A DNA stretch of 64,000 nucleotides from JAMXLG01 sp963818925 (GCA_963818925.1 CAWFTN010000001.1:1-64000); one strand, 5' to 3'; positions 52,139 to 63,371 are shown, counted from the first letter of the stretch. Notes: generated from the sequence alone by a model not told the origin. Translations and numbers: made by a program.

Positions 52139-53932
52139 ATGGAAACAACAATCGGTGCGTCGACGTCAAGACCGGGCCGGGTAACGTCCGCACGCGCGAT
52201 AGCGGTGCTCGTTGCATTGATATTCGTTGCGCTTTTTGGGTTCGGTCCGCTCCTGGAGATTTGGTATCCGCTCGGCCACCTCGGGATAGCTCCCGACTCG
52301 CATCTACGAATTTCGAGCGTCTTGCCGAATGGATCGGCGCAAGCCGCCGGCGTCAAGCGCGGCGATCGCATCGATGCTGCGAGATTGTGGCCCATGCGCC
52401 GGCGCTACGACCCGGTGGTGTACAAGTTTCCGCCGCCCGGTACCAAGCTGGAGCTTCCCCTGATTCGCGGTACGCAGCATTTAACGGCGGTTGTAACGAC
52501 GCGCGAGATCGGACTGGAATCGCTGTATCGCATCCAGCAGCTCATCAGCACGATCTTTGCGCTCATTGCGCTCGGAATCACAGCGTGGCTCGTGATCGTG
52601 CGTCCGAGCACGATGACGTGGAGCTTGTTCGCCGTGCTCGTCGGGCTGAATATCAGCGGCCCGACATGCGAGTATCTTTCGCCGTTCGGCTATTGGTGGG
52701 TCGTCGGCGGCGAGATGTTTTGCAGCGCACTGCAGTCGTTGTGGATATTCGTCATTGTCTTCGCGAGTCGCGTTCCGAACAATCGGGTCGCGCGATGGAT
52801 GCGCGGCGCACAACGCTTCGCGTTCATCTTGTTTCTGATGCAAGTCGCGGTCTCGCTCTATACCGTCGCGTCGTGGGCGTTTTTCGGTGTGCTCGCCCCG
52901 AACTTGACCGCCGTGAGCTTCACGATCGGGGTTCTGGCGGTCGCCACGGCGCTCGCAGCGCTGATTCACAACTACACGATTGCGGACGGGCGAGACCGGC
53001 ATCGGATGACCTGGGTGCTTTTTGGCGGCGGTGTCTGGTGCGCTGCGGCGCTGGCTCTTTGGTGGCTCGGTACCAGGCCGTTCTACGATTCGTACGTCGT
53101 GGCCGAAATGTTCTACGTCGTGCAAAGCATTGCCGTCGTGCTCATTGTCTACGGTATCATGCGAAGCCGCGTCGTCGACGTCACCTTCGTTCTGAGCCGC
53201 GCCGTCGTCGTATCAGCGCTCACCGGCTGCATCATTTTGGTGTTTGCGCTGTTGGATTGGATCTTCAACAAGAAGCTCGAGGCGACGCAACTGGGAGCGG
53301 TGACGCAGTTTGTGGCGGCAATTGCGCTCGGTATTTGGCTGGATCATCTGCACAAGCGCGCCGACGTCTTCGTGGATCGTCTGCTGTTCCGTGCCCGGTA
53401 CGTCGCGCAGCAACGGTTGGAAAAAGCGGCGCACGCCGTGCTTCATTCCGAGCGCGTGGACGTCATCCAGGAGTTTCTGGTGGATGAACCCTTCGTTGTT
53501 CTTGGCTTGGGTTCGGCGGCGGTATTCCAAGCGAACGATCGCGGCGAATGGGCGCGCGTACGCGCGTGCGGCTGGGAGCCCGAATGCGTCTCAGTCCTCT
53601 CGCGGCAGGATACGTTGGTCATGCACGTCGAGGCCGAGCAAACGGCATTGCGGGTCTCGGAGATACGCTGGCCGCTTTCCAGTCTTCCCAGCGGTACCGC
53701 GCGGCCCGTTCTCGCGGTTCCCGTGCTCGCGCGGCGGCGCGTCATTGCAATCGTTCTCTATGGCGAACATACGAACGGCGCCGATCTCGACGGTGACGAA
53801 GTGCGCGCGATCGAAGGCGTCGTGAACGCCGCCGGCGCGGCCTTCGACCACGTTGAAGCGGAACAGCTTCGCCATGAAATGGAATCGCTTCGCCGCGAGC
53901 TGGCGTTGAAAACGTCTACCTCCACGGCGTGA
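52139..53932 (+). CDS. PDZ-multipass membrane-GAF sensor protein
   Basis: About 597 residues. One helix (ARAIAVLVALIFVALFGF) is followed by a PDZ-like domain (LRISSVLPNGSAQAAGVKRG, about 60-105), about seven further helices, then a cytoplasmic helix and a GAF domain (about 400-570: VLGLGSAAVFQANDRGEW, VLAVPVLARRRVIAIVLYG). There is no kinase or output domain. The layout resembles the sensor half of ComP-type receptors. The ATG at 52139 avoids overlap with the divergent operon. It may sense peptide or membrane stress and work with a separate partner. Confidence 0.72.
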   Translation: METTIGASTSRPGRVTSARAIAVLVALIFVALFGFGPLLEIWYPLGHLGIAPDSHLRISSVLPNGSAQAAGVKRGDRIDAARLWPMRRRYDPVVYKFPPPGTKLELPLIRGTQHLTAVVTTREIGLESLYRIQQLISTIFALIALGITAWLVIVRPSTMTWSLFAVLVGLNISGPTCEYLSPFGYWWVVGGEMFCSALQSLWIFVIVFASRVPNNRVARWMRGAQRFAFILFLMQVAVSLYTVASWAFFGVLAPNLTAVSFTIGVLAVATALAALIHNYTIADGRDRHRMTWVLFGGGVWCAAALALWWLGTRPFYDSYVVAEMFYVVQSIAVVLIVYGIMRSRVVDVTFVLSRAVVVSALTGCIILVFALLDWIFNKKLEATQLGAVTQFVAAIALGIWLDHLHKRADVFVDRLLFRARYVAQQRLEKAAHAVLHSERVDVIQEFLVDEPFVVLGLGSAAVFQANDRGEWARVRACGWEPECVSVLSRQDTLVMHVEAEQTALRVSEIRWPLSSLPSGTARPVLAVPVLARRRVIAIVLYGEHTNGADLDGDEVRAIEGVVNAAGAAFDHVEAEQLRHEMESLRRELALKTSTSTA

Positions 53933-53959
53933 CGCGCCCGCCGTGCTATCCGGTACTCG

Positions 53960-55588
<1,629 letters not shown>

Positions 55589-55622
55589 GACGCTCGTAGC
55601 GGTCGTTACGTTCAATAGACGT

Positions 55623-57059
55623 ATGGCATCCGGATTGAACCGTCCCGGCGGTCCGCTCGATGCGCGAACGGCGCTTGCTCCGTACCACGGGGTGTGGGAT
55701 GAACGCCGTGCCGCGCACCTCCTGCGCCGGGCGGGATTCGGCGGCACGCCACAAGAGATCGCCGCGGCGGCGCGCAGCAACCCGCACGACGTCGTGGAAT
55801 CGCTCGTGCGCTTCTCCGGCACATCCAACGCCGCACCGCCGGACGTCTACGATCCTGCGCTTTGGAAGCTGGTCGGATTACCGCGCGATCAGCGCATGGA
55901 AGCGCTCAAAGCCGTCCGCAAGGAGTCGCGCGACTCCATCATTGCGATGCAGATGTGGTGGCTCAATCGTATGTTGACGACGCCGGCGCCGCTCCAAGAG
56001 AAGATGGCATTGTTCTTTCACGGGCATTTTACGACGGCCGCTATCCAAAAGGGCGTGTGGCCGACCTACGTTTACAACCAAAACCAGCTTTTCCGCGGGA
56101 ATGCGCTCGCTAATCTGCGCGATCTAACGCTTGACGTCAGTAAGGACCCGGCGATGTTGCTGTATTTGGATAATGCAAGCAACAACAAGGCGCATCCGAA
56201 CGAGAACTATGCGCGTGAGTTGATGGAGCTCTTCACGCTCGGACACGGAAATTACAGCGAAGAAGACATCCGCCAGTCTGCGCGCGCGTTCACGGGGTGG
56301 ACGGTCAACCGCCGAACCGGTGAATTCGTCGACAATCCGCGTATGCACGACAGCGGAGTCAAGACATTTCTCGGCCGCTCCGGGAACTTCGACGGCGCCG
56401 ATATCGTTTCGATAATCTACCAGCAGCCCGCAGCATCGAAATTTTGGGCTACCACGTTGCTCAATTATTTCGTGTATAACGACCCGGAACCGCAACTAGT
56501 CGATGGACTTTCCGCCTTGATTCGAAAGTACGATTTTAATCTCGCGCCCGTTATGTCGACGCTGTTGCAAAGTAACGTCTTTTTCTCGGCGCGCGCGTAT
56601 CGCGCACTCGTAAAAAGTCCGGTGGATTTCGTCGTCGGCACGCATAAAACGTTCGCGCTCGCGGAAATCGATAAGAGCGCTCCGCGTGCGCTCAGCCAAA
56701 TGGGGCAAATTCTATTTTATCCGCCGAACGTTGCGGGTTGGCCTGGCGGCCAAAATTGGATAACATCGCAGACGATGATTGCGCGACAGAATTTTTTGGC
56801 GCAGTTGAGTAATTCGCCTATGATGGGAGAGTCGGATTGGCTGCAACAGATTCCAATGAATGCAAGTCGCGCAGCGTTTGAATTGACGCAGGTTCTGTTG
56901 CAGGGCGATGCGCCCGACGTTGCGCGCGCGCAGCTACTCTCGTATTTGAACGGCGCCTCTACATCTGCGCTAAAATCGCTCGGGATGGAAAACTTCCAAG
57001 AACGTGTTCGCGGGGCTGCCTACTTGGCGATGGCAATGCCCGCCTATCAATTAGCCTAG
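55623..57059 (+). CDS. DUF1800 family protein
   Basis: 478 residues. Family blocks: AHLLRRAGFGGTPQEIA, MQMWWLNRMLTTPAPLQEKM, FFHGHFTTAA, NPNENYARELMELFTLGHG with conserved His/Glu, and PPNVAGWPGGQNWI. No clear signal is seen. DUF1800 genes travel with DUF1501 genes, as here; the pair is probably exported and polysaccharide-related, but its function is unknown. The ATG at 55623 begins the conserved part. Confidence 0.88.
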   Translation: MASGLNRPGGPLDARTALAPYHGVWDERRAAHLLRRAGFGGTPQEIAAAARSNPHDVVESLVRFSGTSNAAPPDVYDPALWKLVGLPRDQRMEALKAVRKESRDSIIAMQMWWLNRMLTTPAPLQEKMALFFHGHFTTAAIQKGVWPTYVYNQNQLFRGNALANLRDLTLDVSKDPAMLLYLDNASNNKAHPNENYARELMELFTLGHGNYSEEDIRQSARAFTGWTVNRRTGEFVDNPRMHDSGVKTFLGRSGNFDGADIVSIIYQQPAASKFWATTLLNYFVYNDPEPQLVDGLSALIRKYDFNLAPVMSTLLQSNVFFSARAYRALVKSPVDFVVGTHKTFALAEIDKSAPRALSQMGQILFYPPNVAGWPGGQNWITSQTMIARQNFLAQLSNSPMMGESDWLQQIPMNASRAAFELTQVLLQGDAPDVARAQLLSYLNGASTSALKSLGMENFQERVRGAAYLAMAMPAYQLA

Positions 57060-57094
57060 TAAGATCACGAACCAGGGGACGAAGAAGGACATTC

Positions 57095-58318
57095 ATGAAA
57101 CGCGGTAAGTTCGTACTCGGCGCATTCTCGGGATTCGCGATCGTCGCGAACATGGATCACATTTTCGCGCGCGCGCTCGCCGGCACTCCGCTGCCCGCAC
57201 TAGGTGGAGCGGAGAATCGCGTTCTCGTTCTCGTGAATCTACAGGGCGGAAACGATGGGCTCAACTGCATCATTCCTCACGGGAACGACGCATATTATCA
57301 ACTGCGCCCGACGCTTGCGGTTCCGCGTAACGACGTCCTTGACATCGATTCGCAACTCGGCTTCAACCCCGAAATGAAATCGCTCAAAGGTATGTACGAC
57401 AAGGGAAACGTTGCGATCGTCCAAAGCGTCGGATATCCGGACCCCGATCATTCGCACTTTCGGTCGACGGAGATTTGGCAGACGGCAGCACCCGATCGTT
57501 ACGAGCATACCGGCTGGCTCGGACGCTATCTCGATGAGGCGGATTTGCCGAAAGAGAATCTCTTCAACGGCATCGCGCTCGCGCAAGTGCTGCCGGAAGC
57601 GCTGATCTCGAACAGCATCGACGTCCCGGCCGTTGCGCAGTTGAACGGCTACGGTTTGGTGAGCGATCGCAACGAAATCGCGCGAAAAACCTACAGCGAG
57701 CTGGTGCGCGATAACCGCTTTCCCTTCCAGTCGCCCTATCTCGCGCACATTGCTGAGATCGAAGACGACGCGCAACGCGGTTCGGAAGAACTGCCGAAAC
57801 TCGTGGCCGGGTACACCACGGATGCATCCTATCCCGCGACGCCGCTGGGACGCAGTTTAGCGCTCGCCGCGCAAATTGCCGGCAGCAATCTCGGAACGCG
57901 CGTGCTTTACGTGCAGCACGGCTCCTTCGATACGCACGTCAGTCAAAAGGCGACACAAGACCGTCTGTTGCGCGAATTCTCCGACGCAATCTCCGCTTTT
58001 TACGATGATTTGCACGCGCATGGCAACGACACGCGCGTGCTCACACTGACCTTCAGCGAATTCGGCCGTCGCATTGCCGAGAACGGAAGCCGCGGAACGG
58101 ATCACGGCGAAGCATCGCCGCTCTTTCTCATCGGCGGCGGCGTAAAAGGCGGCCTCTACGGCTCGCTCCCCGATCTACAAAAAACGAACATGGGCAACGT
58201 CGCCTTCACGACCGACTTCCGCAGCGTCTACGCCACGGTACTCGAACGCTGGCTCGGACGCCCCTCGCAAAAGATCCTCGGCGGAACCTTTTCTCCGCTC
58301 AATGTACTCACGGCCTAA
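57095..58318 (+). CDS. DUF1501 family protein
   Basis: 407 residues. The start (KRGKFVLGAFSGFAIVANMD) is a weak twin-arginine-less signal or anchor. Core motifs are NLQGGNDGLNCIIPHGND, VQSVGYPDPDHSHFRSTEIWQ, QHGSFDTHVSQ and TFSEFGRRIAENGSRGTDHG, which recall alkaline-phosphatase-like metal sites. It is co-directional with DUF1800, 35 bases apart. The end overlaps a convergent gene by four bases. Biochemical role unknown. Confidence 0.88.
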   Translation: MKRGKFVLGAFSGFAIVANMDHIFARALAGTPLPALGGAENRVLVLVNLQGGNDGLNCIIPHGNDAYYQLRPTLAVPRNDVLDIDSQLGFNPEMKSLKGMYDKGNVAIVQSVGYPDPDHSHFRSTEIWQTAAPDRYEHTGWLGRYLDEADLPKENLFNGIALAQVLPEALISNSIDVPAVAQLNGYGLVSDRNEIARKTYSELVRDNRFPFQSPYLAHIAEIEDDAQRGSEELPKLVAGYTTDASYPATPLGRSLALAAQIAGSNLGTRVLYVQHGSFDTHVSQKATQDRLLREFSDAISAFYDDLHAHGNDTRVLTLTFSEFGRRIAENGSRGTDHGEASPLFLIGGGVKGGLYGSLPDLQKTNMGNVAFTTDFRSVYATVLERWLGRPSQKILGGTFSPLNVLTA

Positions 58319-58809
58319 GCGCGTTCGAGCGCGTTGGCTGCGTTCGTCAGCGCCTCTGCCAGCGGAGGATGCTGCACGGCCATGACGCGGAAGACGCGCG
58401 ACGCGTAGGCGGCGAGCGAGAGACGCGGATCGATTGCGCGCGCCGTATCATCCAGCGCGGGCGGCGGCGTGTTGAGGATCATCGACGTCGTGGCAAGCGG
58501 GTTCACGAAGAGTCCGATGAGTTCGAGGCCGCCGTCGGAAACGCGATCGAGATCGGGCGGAAAAGCGTTCCCTCGCGGCACGTCGGTCGCCCCTTCGCGC
58601 ATCGCGCTGACGGCAACGCGCAATCGGCTCCCGGCCGGACTGGACTCGTCGCCGGCGACCGCGGCGAAGAGGTTTTCGCGGTCTACGCCATGTTCGGCGG
58701 AAATTGCGGCGATATCGGAGTTGGCAAAAAGCCGTTCGAGCACGGTCGTCCGAGAAACCGGTCCGCCGAATAAATCTTGCATGAAGACGGCGGTAGGGAC
58801 GTATTTCAT
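58315..58809 (-). CDS. protein of unknown function
   Basis: 164 residues, no signal or membrane segment. It is rich in small residues with a helical start (DLFGGPVSRTTVLERLF) and LDDTARAIDPRLSLAAYASR near the end. I do not recognise a domain. The gene stands alone and its start codon overlaps an inverted ttcattcg/cgaatgaa repeat at 58805-58846, which may be an operator. Confidence 0.55.
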   Translation of the reverse strand: MKYVPTAVFMQDLFGGPVSRTTVLERLFANSDIAAISAEHGVDRENLFAAVAGDESSPAGSRLRVAVSAMREGATDVPRGNAFPPDLDRVSDGGLELIGLFVNPLATTSMILNTPPPALDDTARAIDPRLSLAAYASRVFRVMAVQHPPLAEALTNAANALERA

Positions 58810-58867
58810 TCGTAGATGATACCATTCCGCCGAATGAACGAATGAAAGCCGGTATCGAAAGTACCGG
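58805..58867. promoter_or_regulatory. short inverted and tandem repeats in the gap before the PadR gene
   Basis: ttcattcg (58805-58812) faces cgaatgaa, which is present twice in tandem (58831-58846). A hairpin ccggta/taccgg follows at 58849-58867. A second hairpin (gggtttgcgc/gcgcaagccc, one wobble) lies at 59005-59029. These may be operators for the PadR regulator or for the gene at 58315. No gene is seen in 58810-59044. Confidence 0.35.
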
Positions 58868-59044
58868 TCAAACTACGACTTTGAGCGCAGGGCGCGCTTT
58901 GAGGGGCGTAAAACTACCGCCGGGTTGCACAGGGGTCTGGTTCTAAAGACCCACTTCGGAAGGACCGGCAGAGATGTTCGTGGAGGAGCAGATGGCCGCA
59001 TCCCGGGTTTGCGCGTTCGGCGCAAGCCCATGCGAGGAACCCGC

Positions 59045-59449
59045 ATGATCGATTCGGGTTTCGCCACTACCAGCTTGCGCGAAAGCGGCTTACCACCCCG
59101 GGGAACCCCCAAGAATTACTTGATGGCATGGCTTCTCGTCATGTTGAAAGACCACAACCTGCACGGCTACGAAATCATGAAAGAACTTAAAGAGAAGTTC
59201 GATGTGATCACCGATCCGGGCACCGTGTACCGAGCGCTTCGTCAACTCGAACGTGACGGATACATCTCGTCGTGGTGGGATCCAAGAGAACAGGGACCCG
59301 CGCGCCGCATTTACACGGTCACTGAGTCGGGCGGCGCCGCGCTGCGCCTGTGGAGCGTAGCCCTAGAACAGTACCGCTCGAATCTCGAACAATTCTTCGT
59401 GCTCTATCAAAGCAAGCACGAGCCTGGAAAGGCCCGCAACTTAGCTTAG
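59045..59449 (+). CDS. PadR-family transcriptional regulator
   Basis: 134 residues. A winged helix is visible: AWLLVMLKDHNLHGYEIMKEL, DPGTVYRALRQLERDGYISSWW and GPARRIYTVTESGGAAL, followed by a dimerising helix (EQYRSNLEQFFVLY). PadR regulators sense small molecules such as phenolics or drugs. The ATG at 59045 is used as the last start before the helix. The MBL gene follows 19 bases later and may be its target. Confidence 0.87.
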   Translation: MIDSGFATTSLRESGLPPRGTPKNYLMAWLLVMLKDHNLHGYEIMKELKEKFDVITDPGTVYRALRQLERDGYISSWWDPREQGPARRIYTVTESGGAALRLWSVALEQYRSNLEQFFVLYQSKHEPGKARNLA

Positions 59450-59468
59450 GGCGAATCGAATCCGCACT

Positions 59469-60263
59469 TTGGATTCGGTAACTTTTCTTGGAAGCGGTGG
59501 CGCGCGATTCGTTGTCGCGCGACAACTTCGTGCGTCGGGCGGCATGTGGTTTCGTTTCGGCGCTACGCAGATTCACGTCGACCCCGGCCCCGGCGCGCTC
59601 GTTCGCGCCCTTTCTTACGCGCCACCATTTAACCCGCGCAACCTCGATGCGATCGCGCTATCGCACAAACATCTCGATCATGCCGGCGACGTTACGGCAA
59701 TGATCGAAGCCATGACGTCGGGCGGATTTCGCAGGCGCGGCGTGTTGCTCGCCCCGCAAGACGCGCTCGAACATGAGCCCACGGTGTTGCCGTACGCGCA
59801 AGGATTCGTCGAGCGCATCGACGTCGTCACCGAACGCGGCGGTCCATATCGCGTCGGCGACGTGGAGATTCGAGCCTCGATTCGGCACGTTCACGCCGTC
59901 GAAACGTACGGCATGCACTTCACGCACGGCGAGATGCGTGTCTCGTATCTGCCGTGTGGGCGGTATTTCGACGAATTGGTCGAGGACTACGCGAACGCGC
60001 GGCCCGACGTACTGATCATCAACGTGCTGCGTTTCCGCGACGGCATGGATGTCGATCACCTCACGTGGGATCAAGCGCGCGCGATCGTCGAAGGCGTCCG
60101 TCCGCGCGTTGCGATTCTCCAGCATTTCGGCACGAAGATGCTCGAAGCGGACCCGCGCGCACTTGCGCAAACGCTCGAGGATGAACTCGGTATTCGCGCG
60201 ATCGCCGCGCGGGATAATCTCGAGATCGAACTGACGACCGAGGTGGCCGCCGTTGGCGCTTGA
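59469..60263 (+). CDS. metallo-beta-lactamase-fold hydrolase
   Basis: 264 residues, TTG start. The zinc motif is LSHKHLDHAGDV, the second histidine is in SIRHVHAVETYGMHF, and the final metal residue is near AILQHFGTKML. It resembles phosphodiesterase or ribonuclease Z-like hydrolases. No signal peptide. Its end overlaps the GNAT gene by 11 bases, indicating an operon with PadR upstream. Confidence 0.85.
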   Translation: MDSVTFLGSGGARFVVARQLRASGGMWFRFGATQIHVDPGPGALVRALSYAPPFNPRNLDAIALSHKHLDHAGDVTAMIEAMTSGGFRRRGVLLAPQDALEHEPTVLPYAQGFVERIDVVTERGGPYRVGDVEIRASIRHVHAVETYGMHFTHGEMRVSYLPCGRYFDELVEDYANARPDVLIINVLRFRDGMDVDHLTWDQARAIVEGVRPRVAILQHFGTKMLEADPRALAQTLEDELGIRAIAARDNLEIELTTEVAAVGA

Positions 60264-60678
60264 GGTGTTGCGCGTTCCGCTCGAAACGCTTGATGCGTTC
60301 TATCGTTCGCGCGAGCGCGAGAGTCTGCGCGCGTTTTACGAGTTTCCGGTGATCTGGCACGAAGCGCGCTACGGTTTCGCGGTAAAGGACCGCAATGCCG
60401 TGATCGCGGCGGGGACATTAAAAGTCGCGGCATCGCTCGGTGAAATCGAACGTCTCATCGTTGCGCCGGAACATCGCCGGAAGGGAATCGCGCGAGCCAT
60501 TATCGCCGAGATGGCCGATGTGGCGAACTACTACAACTGTCATAAAATGACCGTCATGGTCCCGCACGAGCGCGGTGCGCAGCGCTTCTTCGAAGCCTGC
60601 GGGTACGGCATCGAAGCCGTGCTGCCGCAGCACACTTTCAAGCTCGACATGGCGATGATGCGCAAATACTTGTTGTAA
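60253..60678 (+). CDS. GNAT-family N-acetyltransferase
   Basis: 141 residues, TTG start inside the preceding gene. The acetyl-CoA loop is VAPEHRRKGIARAIIAEM, and CGYGIEAVLPQ closes the fold. It is similar in size to single-domain GNAT enzymes such as RimI. Substrate unknown; the overlap suggests function linked to the MBL protein. Confidence 0.82.
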   Translation: MALEVLRVPLETLDAFYRSRERESLRAFYEFPVIWHEARYGFAVKDRNAVIAAGTLKVAASLGEIERLIVAPEHRRKGIARAIIAEMADVANYYNCHKMTVMVPHERGAQRFFEACGYGIEAVLPQHTFKLDMAMMRKYLL

Positions 60679-60688
60679 CGGGCTCGTT

Positions 60689-61063
60689 TTACTCGCGATA
60701 GCAGATCTCGAGCTTGTTGCCGTCCGGATCATCGAAGAACGTCGCATAGTATCTCCGCGATTCACCGTACGGTTCCGGCGGCTCGAAGTTTCCGGCGCCC
60801 GTGGATTCTGCCACGCCCGCTAATCGGTCGACCTCATCACGGCTGGACGCGCGAAAGGCGACGCGGCTCCCGTTTGGCCGATGGTCTGAATCCGTCATTA
60901 ATCCGAAAAACGGATGCGACCATGGATGGTCTGAATGGTGGTAGTTGATGTTGAAGCCGTCGGTGTCAAAACGAGTGAAGCCCATCGCGGACAGCAGCGG
61001 GTCGTAAAATGAGCGCGCGGTGGCGAGATCTTTTACACGCAAGTCGATGTGGTCGATAAGCAT
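60689..61063 (-). CDS. VOC-superfamily (glyoxalase-like) protein
   Basis: 124 residues: DHIDLRVKDLATARSFYDPLL, then INYHHSDHPWSHPFFG and FDDPDGNKLEICY at the end. Metal ligands would be His5, the middle His and the terminal Glu. It is similar in architecture to the gene at 29168 but not closely alike. Function unknown. Confidence 0.83.
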   Translation of the reverse strand: MLIDHIDLRVKDLATARSFYDPLLSAMGFTRFDTDGFNINYHHSDHPWSHPFFGLMTDSDHRPNGSRVAFRASSRDEVDRLAGVAESTGAGNFEPPEPYGESRRYYATFFDDPDGNKLEICYRE

Positions 61064-61146
61064 AGCGAGATGTTCGCATCTACCAAGGGGCCGTCCGCCA
61101 AGACTGACGGCGCAACTGGCATCGACGTAGCGTTGTTCGAGGTCGC

Positions 61147-61599
61147 ATGGCTATACGACGTCGCGCATCCGGCACATGGACCGGAAATCTCAAAGAAGGT
61201 CAGGGCTCGATTTCAACGCAGAGCGGAGCCTTGAAAAATCTGCCGTTTAGTTTCGGAACGCGTTTCGGCGACACGCCGGGAACGAATCCGGAAGAACTGA
61301 TTGCGGGCGCGCATGCGGGCTGTTACAGCATGGCGCTAACCGCGTACCTCGGATCGAAATCGATCGCATCGAAGCGGATCGAAACGAAAGCAATGTGCGA
61401 ACTGCAACCGCTCGACACGGGCGGTTTCAAGATAGCTTCGATGCATCTTACCGTCACCGGTGAAGTCGACGGAATCGACAACGAACAATTCCAGCAACTT
61501 GCGAGCGAAGCGGAAAAGACGTGCCCCGTTTCCAATGCGTTGCGCGGCAGCGTTGCGATCGAACTCGAAGCGAACCTCGCGGGGGCGCAAGCTTTATGA
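61147..61599 (+). CDS. OsmC/Ohr-family peroxiredoxin-like protein
   Basis: 150 residues. The two catalytic cysteines are in GAHAGCYSMALT and KTCPVSNALRG, and NPEELIAGAHAG with the arginine-containing first part (RASGTWTGN) completes the OsmC pattern. Such proteins reduce organic hydroperoxides in the cytosol. The next gene overlaps the stop by four bases. Confidence 0.9.
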   Translation: MAIRRRASGTWTGNLKEGQGSISTQSGALKNLPFSFGTRFGDTPGTNPEELIAGAHAGCYSMALTAYLGSKSIASKRIETKAMCELQPLDTGGFKIASMHLTVTGEVDGIDNEQFQQLASEAEKTCPVSNALRGSVAIELEANLAGAQAL

Positions 61600-62291
61600 A
61601 GATTGGGATCATCGGGGCGGGAAACATCGGCAGCGTGCTGACGCGCCGTTTCCGCGCCGCCCGTCATGATGTTGCGGTCGCGAATTCGCGCGGCCCGGAA
61701 AGCTTGCGCGATCTCGCTGCGGAAACCGGCGCACACGCCGTGACCGTCGAGGAGGCGGCGCGCGGACGGGATCTCGTCGTCGTTACGATCCCGGAGAAGA
61801 ACATTTCGCAGCTTCCGAAAGATCTATTTGCCGGTGTCCCCGACAACGTCGTCGTCGTGGACACGGGAAACTACTATCCGCGTCAACGCGACGGACGGAT
61901 CGAACCGATCGAAAACGGCATGACGGAGAGCGCGTGGGTGTCGACACAAATCGGCCGGCCGGTCATCAAAGCGTTCAACAACATTTACGCGCAGCACTTG
62001 CAAGAATACGGCAAGCCGAAAGGAACGCCGGGACGCATCGCGCTTCCGGTTTCAGGCGACGATTCGAAAGCAAAGGCCGTTGTGATGCAGCTCATCGACG
62101 AGATCGGATTCGATCCGATCGATGCCGGTACGCTTGCGGAATCGTGGCGCCAACAACCCGGTTCACCGGTCTACACGAACGACTACGATGCAGACCGCCT
62201 GAGACAGGGACTGTCCCAAGCAAGTTCGCAACGTACGGCCGACTGGAAAGGCACCGCAAAGAGTCCCGGCACGTTCGAGTCGCCCGCGTAG
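61596..62291 (+). CDS. NADPH-binding reductase (F420-dependent NADP reductase-like)
   Basis: 231 residues. The dinucleotide fold starts IGIIGAGNIGSVLTRRF, with the GPES loop of NADP binders, then VVVDTGNYYPRQRDGRIE and KAFNNIYAQHL, as in F420:NADP oxidoreductases. C-terminal residues are helical. It could be a reductase for an unknown electron carrier. Coupling with OsmC suggests a redox-stress role. The ATG overlaps the OsmC stop. Confidence 0.82.
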   Translation: MKIGIIGAGNIGSVLTRRFRAARHDVAVANSRGPESLRDLAAETGAHAVTVEEAARGRDLVVVTIPEKNISQLPKDLFAGVPDNVVVVDTGNYYPRQRDGRIEPIENGMTESAWVSTQIGRPVIKAFNNIYAQHLQEYGKPKGTPGRIALPVSGDDSKAKAVVMQLIDEIGFDPIDAGTLAESWRQQPGSPVYTNDYDADRLRQGLSQASSQRTADWKGTAKSPGTFESPA

Positions 62292-62301
62292 CGGTAATGG
62301 G

Positions 62302-63348
62302 TCAGGCGGGCTGCGCTTGCGCGATGGATGCACCTACCGGCGGCGTCCACTGATACGTTGCGAATCCATCGACTTCTCTGCCGGTAGGTTCGAAGCCGTG
62401 AGCGTCGTTGAGCTTGCGGTGTAGTTCATCCGAAATCTGCAGCCCGTCTTCATCCGCGTACTTTTGCATGTGTCCGGCGATGTCGATGGCGTGGTCTGCC
62501 ACCTTTTCAAGGGCGCTGTCTTCGAAGATTGCGACGTGGCCTTCATTGAGCCCGCAACGGATTGCGATCGGTGTACGAAGCTGGTTCTCGTCTCGATTGA
62601 ACGTCTCGAGCGCCGAGAGGATCTGTTGAGCCGCGCTTACCGCGAGTTCACGATCCAGAAAGCACGCCATCACGCCGTCCGGCGTCCACGTCTCTTTCCA
62701 CGCACCGAATGCCTCGAACGTTTCCCGCACGAGTTCTTCGTATGCCTGGAACGTTGCGTCGATCGCCGTCTTGCGCTCGCCGATCTTCATCTTCGTCGAC
62801 CCGACAACGTCAATCGACAAGAACGAACACGTCTTGCGCGATGAGGATTTGAGCGCGTCCTCGATTTCGCGATACCGCTTCAAGAGAATCGCGCGCTGCT
62901 GTTCGGATTCCGCGCTCAAGCGATGATGTTGACGTGTGATCGCGACATCCGGAACATTCGAGAGGCGCGGAGGCTTCTTCAGAAGACGCCGGATCGTGAA
63001 ATCAAGGCGCAAGAGCAAAGATTCGATGACCGTGCGGACAATGGCGATGGCAACCGCGAGCATCAGTGGCGCAAAGTTCACGGCTGTTTCGCGCGGCCAG
63101 TGCCAGCCGAACCATGTCGAAACGTCCCGAACGCACGGCGCGAGCGCACGCTCCATCGTCGCGACGGCCGGTGCATTTAACACTTTCGGATCGTGCACGA
63201 ATTCGAACGCGAACATTGCGACGAACCCAACCCCAACGACATACAACGCGAGTGTGAGCAGCAGACGAAGTGCCGAGACGAGCCTCAGCAAAATAGCGCG
63301 AACGGCCACGATGGAAGATCTCCCGGAGTCAGCCACCTGCTCTAGCAA
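62302..63348 (-). CDS. membrane class III adenylate/guanylate cyclase
   Basis: 348 residues. Two hydrophobic segments (about 16-48 and 91-113) are followed by a linker coiled coil and the cyclase domain (about 175-345). The metal aspartates are D180 in FLSIDVVGST and D224 in TWTPDGVMACF. The glycine and other substrate residues follow in RCGLNEGHVAIF. The domain lacks some C-terminal catalytic residues, so activity or nucleotide preference is uncertain. No regulator lies beside it. Confidence 0.83.
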   Translation of the reverse strand: MLEQVADSGRSSIVAVRAILLRLVSALRLLLTLALYVVGVGFVAMFAFEFVHDPKVLNAPAVATMERALAPCVRDVSTWFGWHWPRETAVNFAPLMLAVAIAIVRTVIESLLLRLDFTIRRLLKKPPRLSNVPDVAITRQHHRLSAESEQQRAILLKRYREIEDALKSSSRKTCSFLSIDVVGSTKMKIGERKTAIDATFQAYEELVRETFEAFGAWKETWTPDGVMACFLDRELAVSAAQQILSALETFNRDENQLRTPIAIRCGLNEGHVAIFEDSALEKVADHAIDIAGHMQKYADEDGLQISDELHRKLNDAHGFEPTGREVDGFATYQWTPPVGASIAQAQPA

Positions 63349-63371
63349 CCGTGTGGCTTCCTGCTATATGG

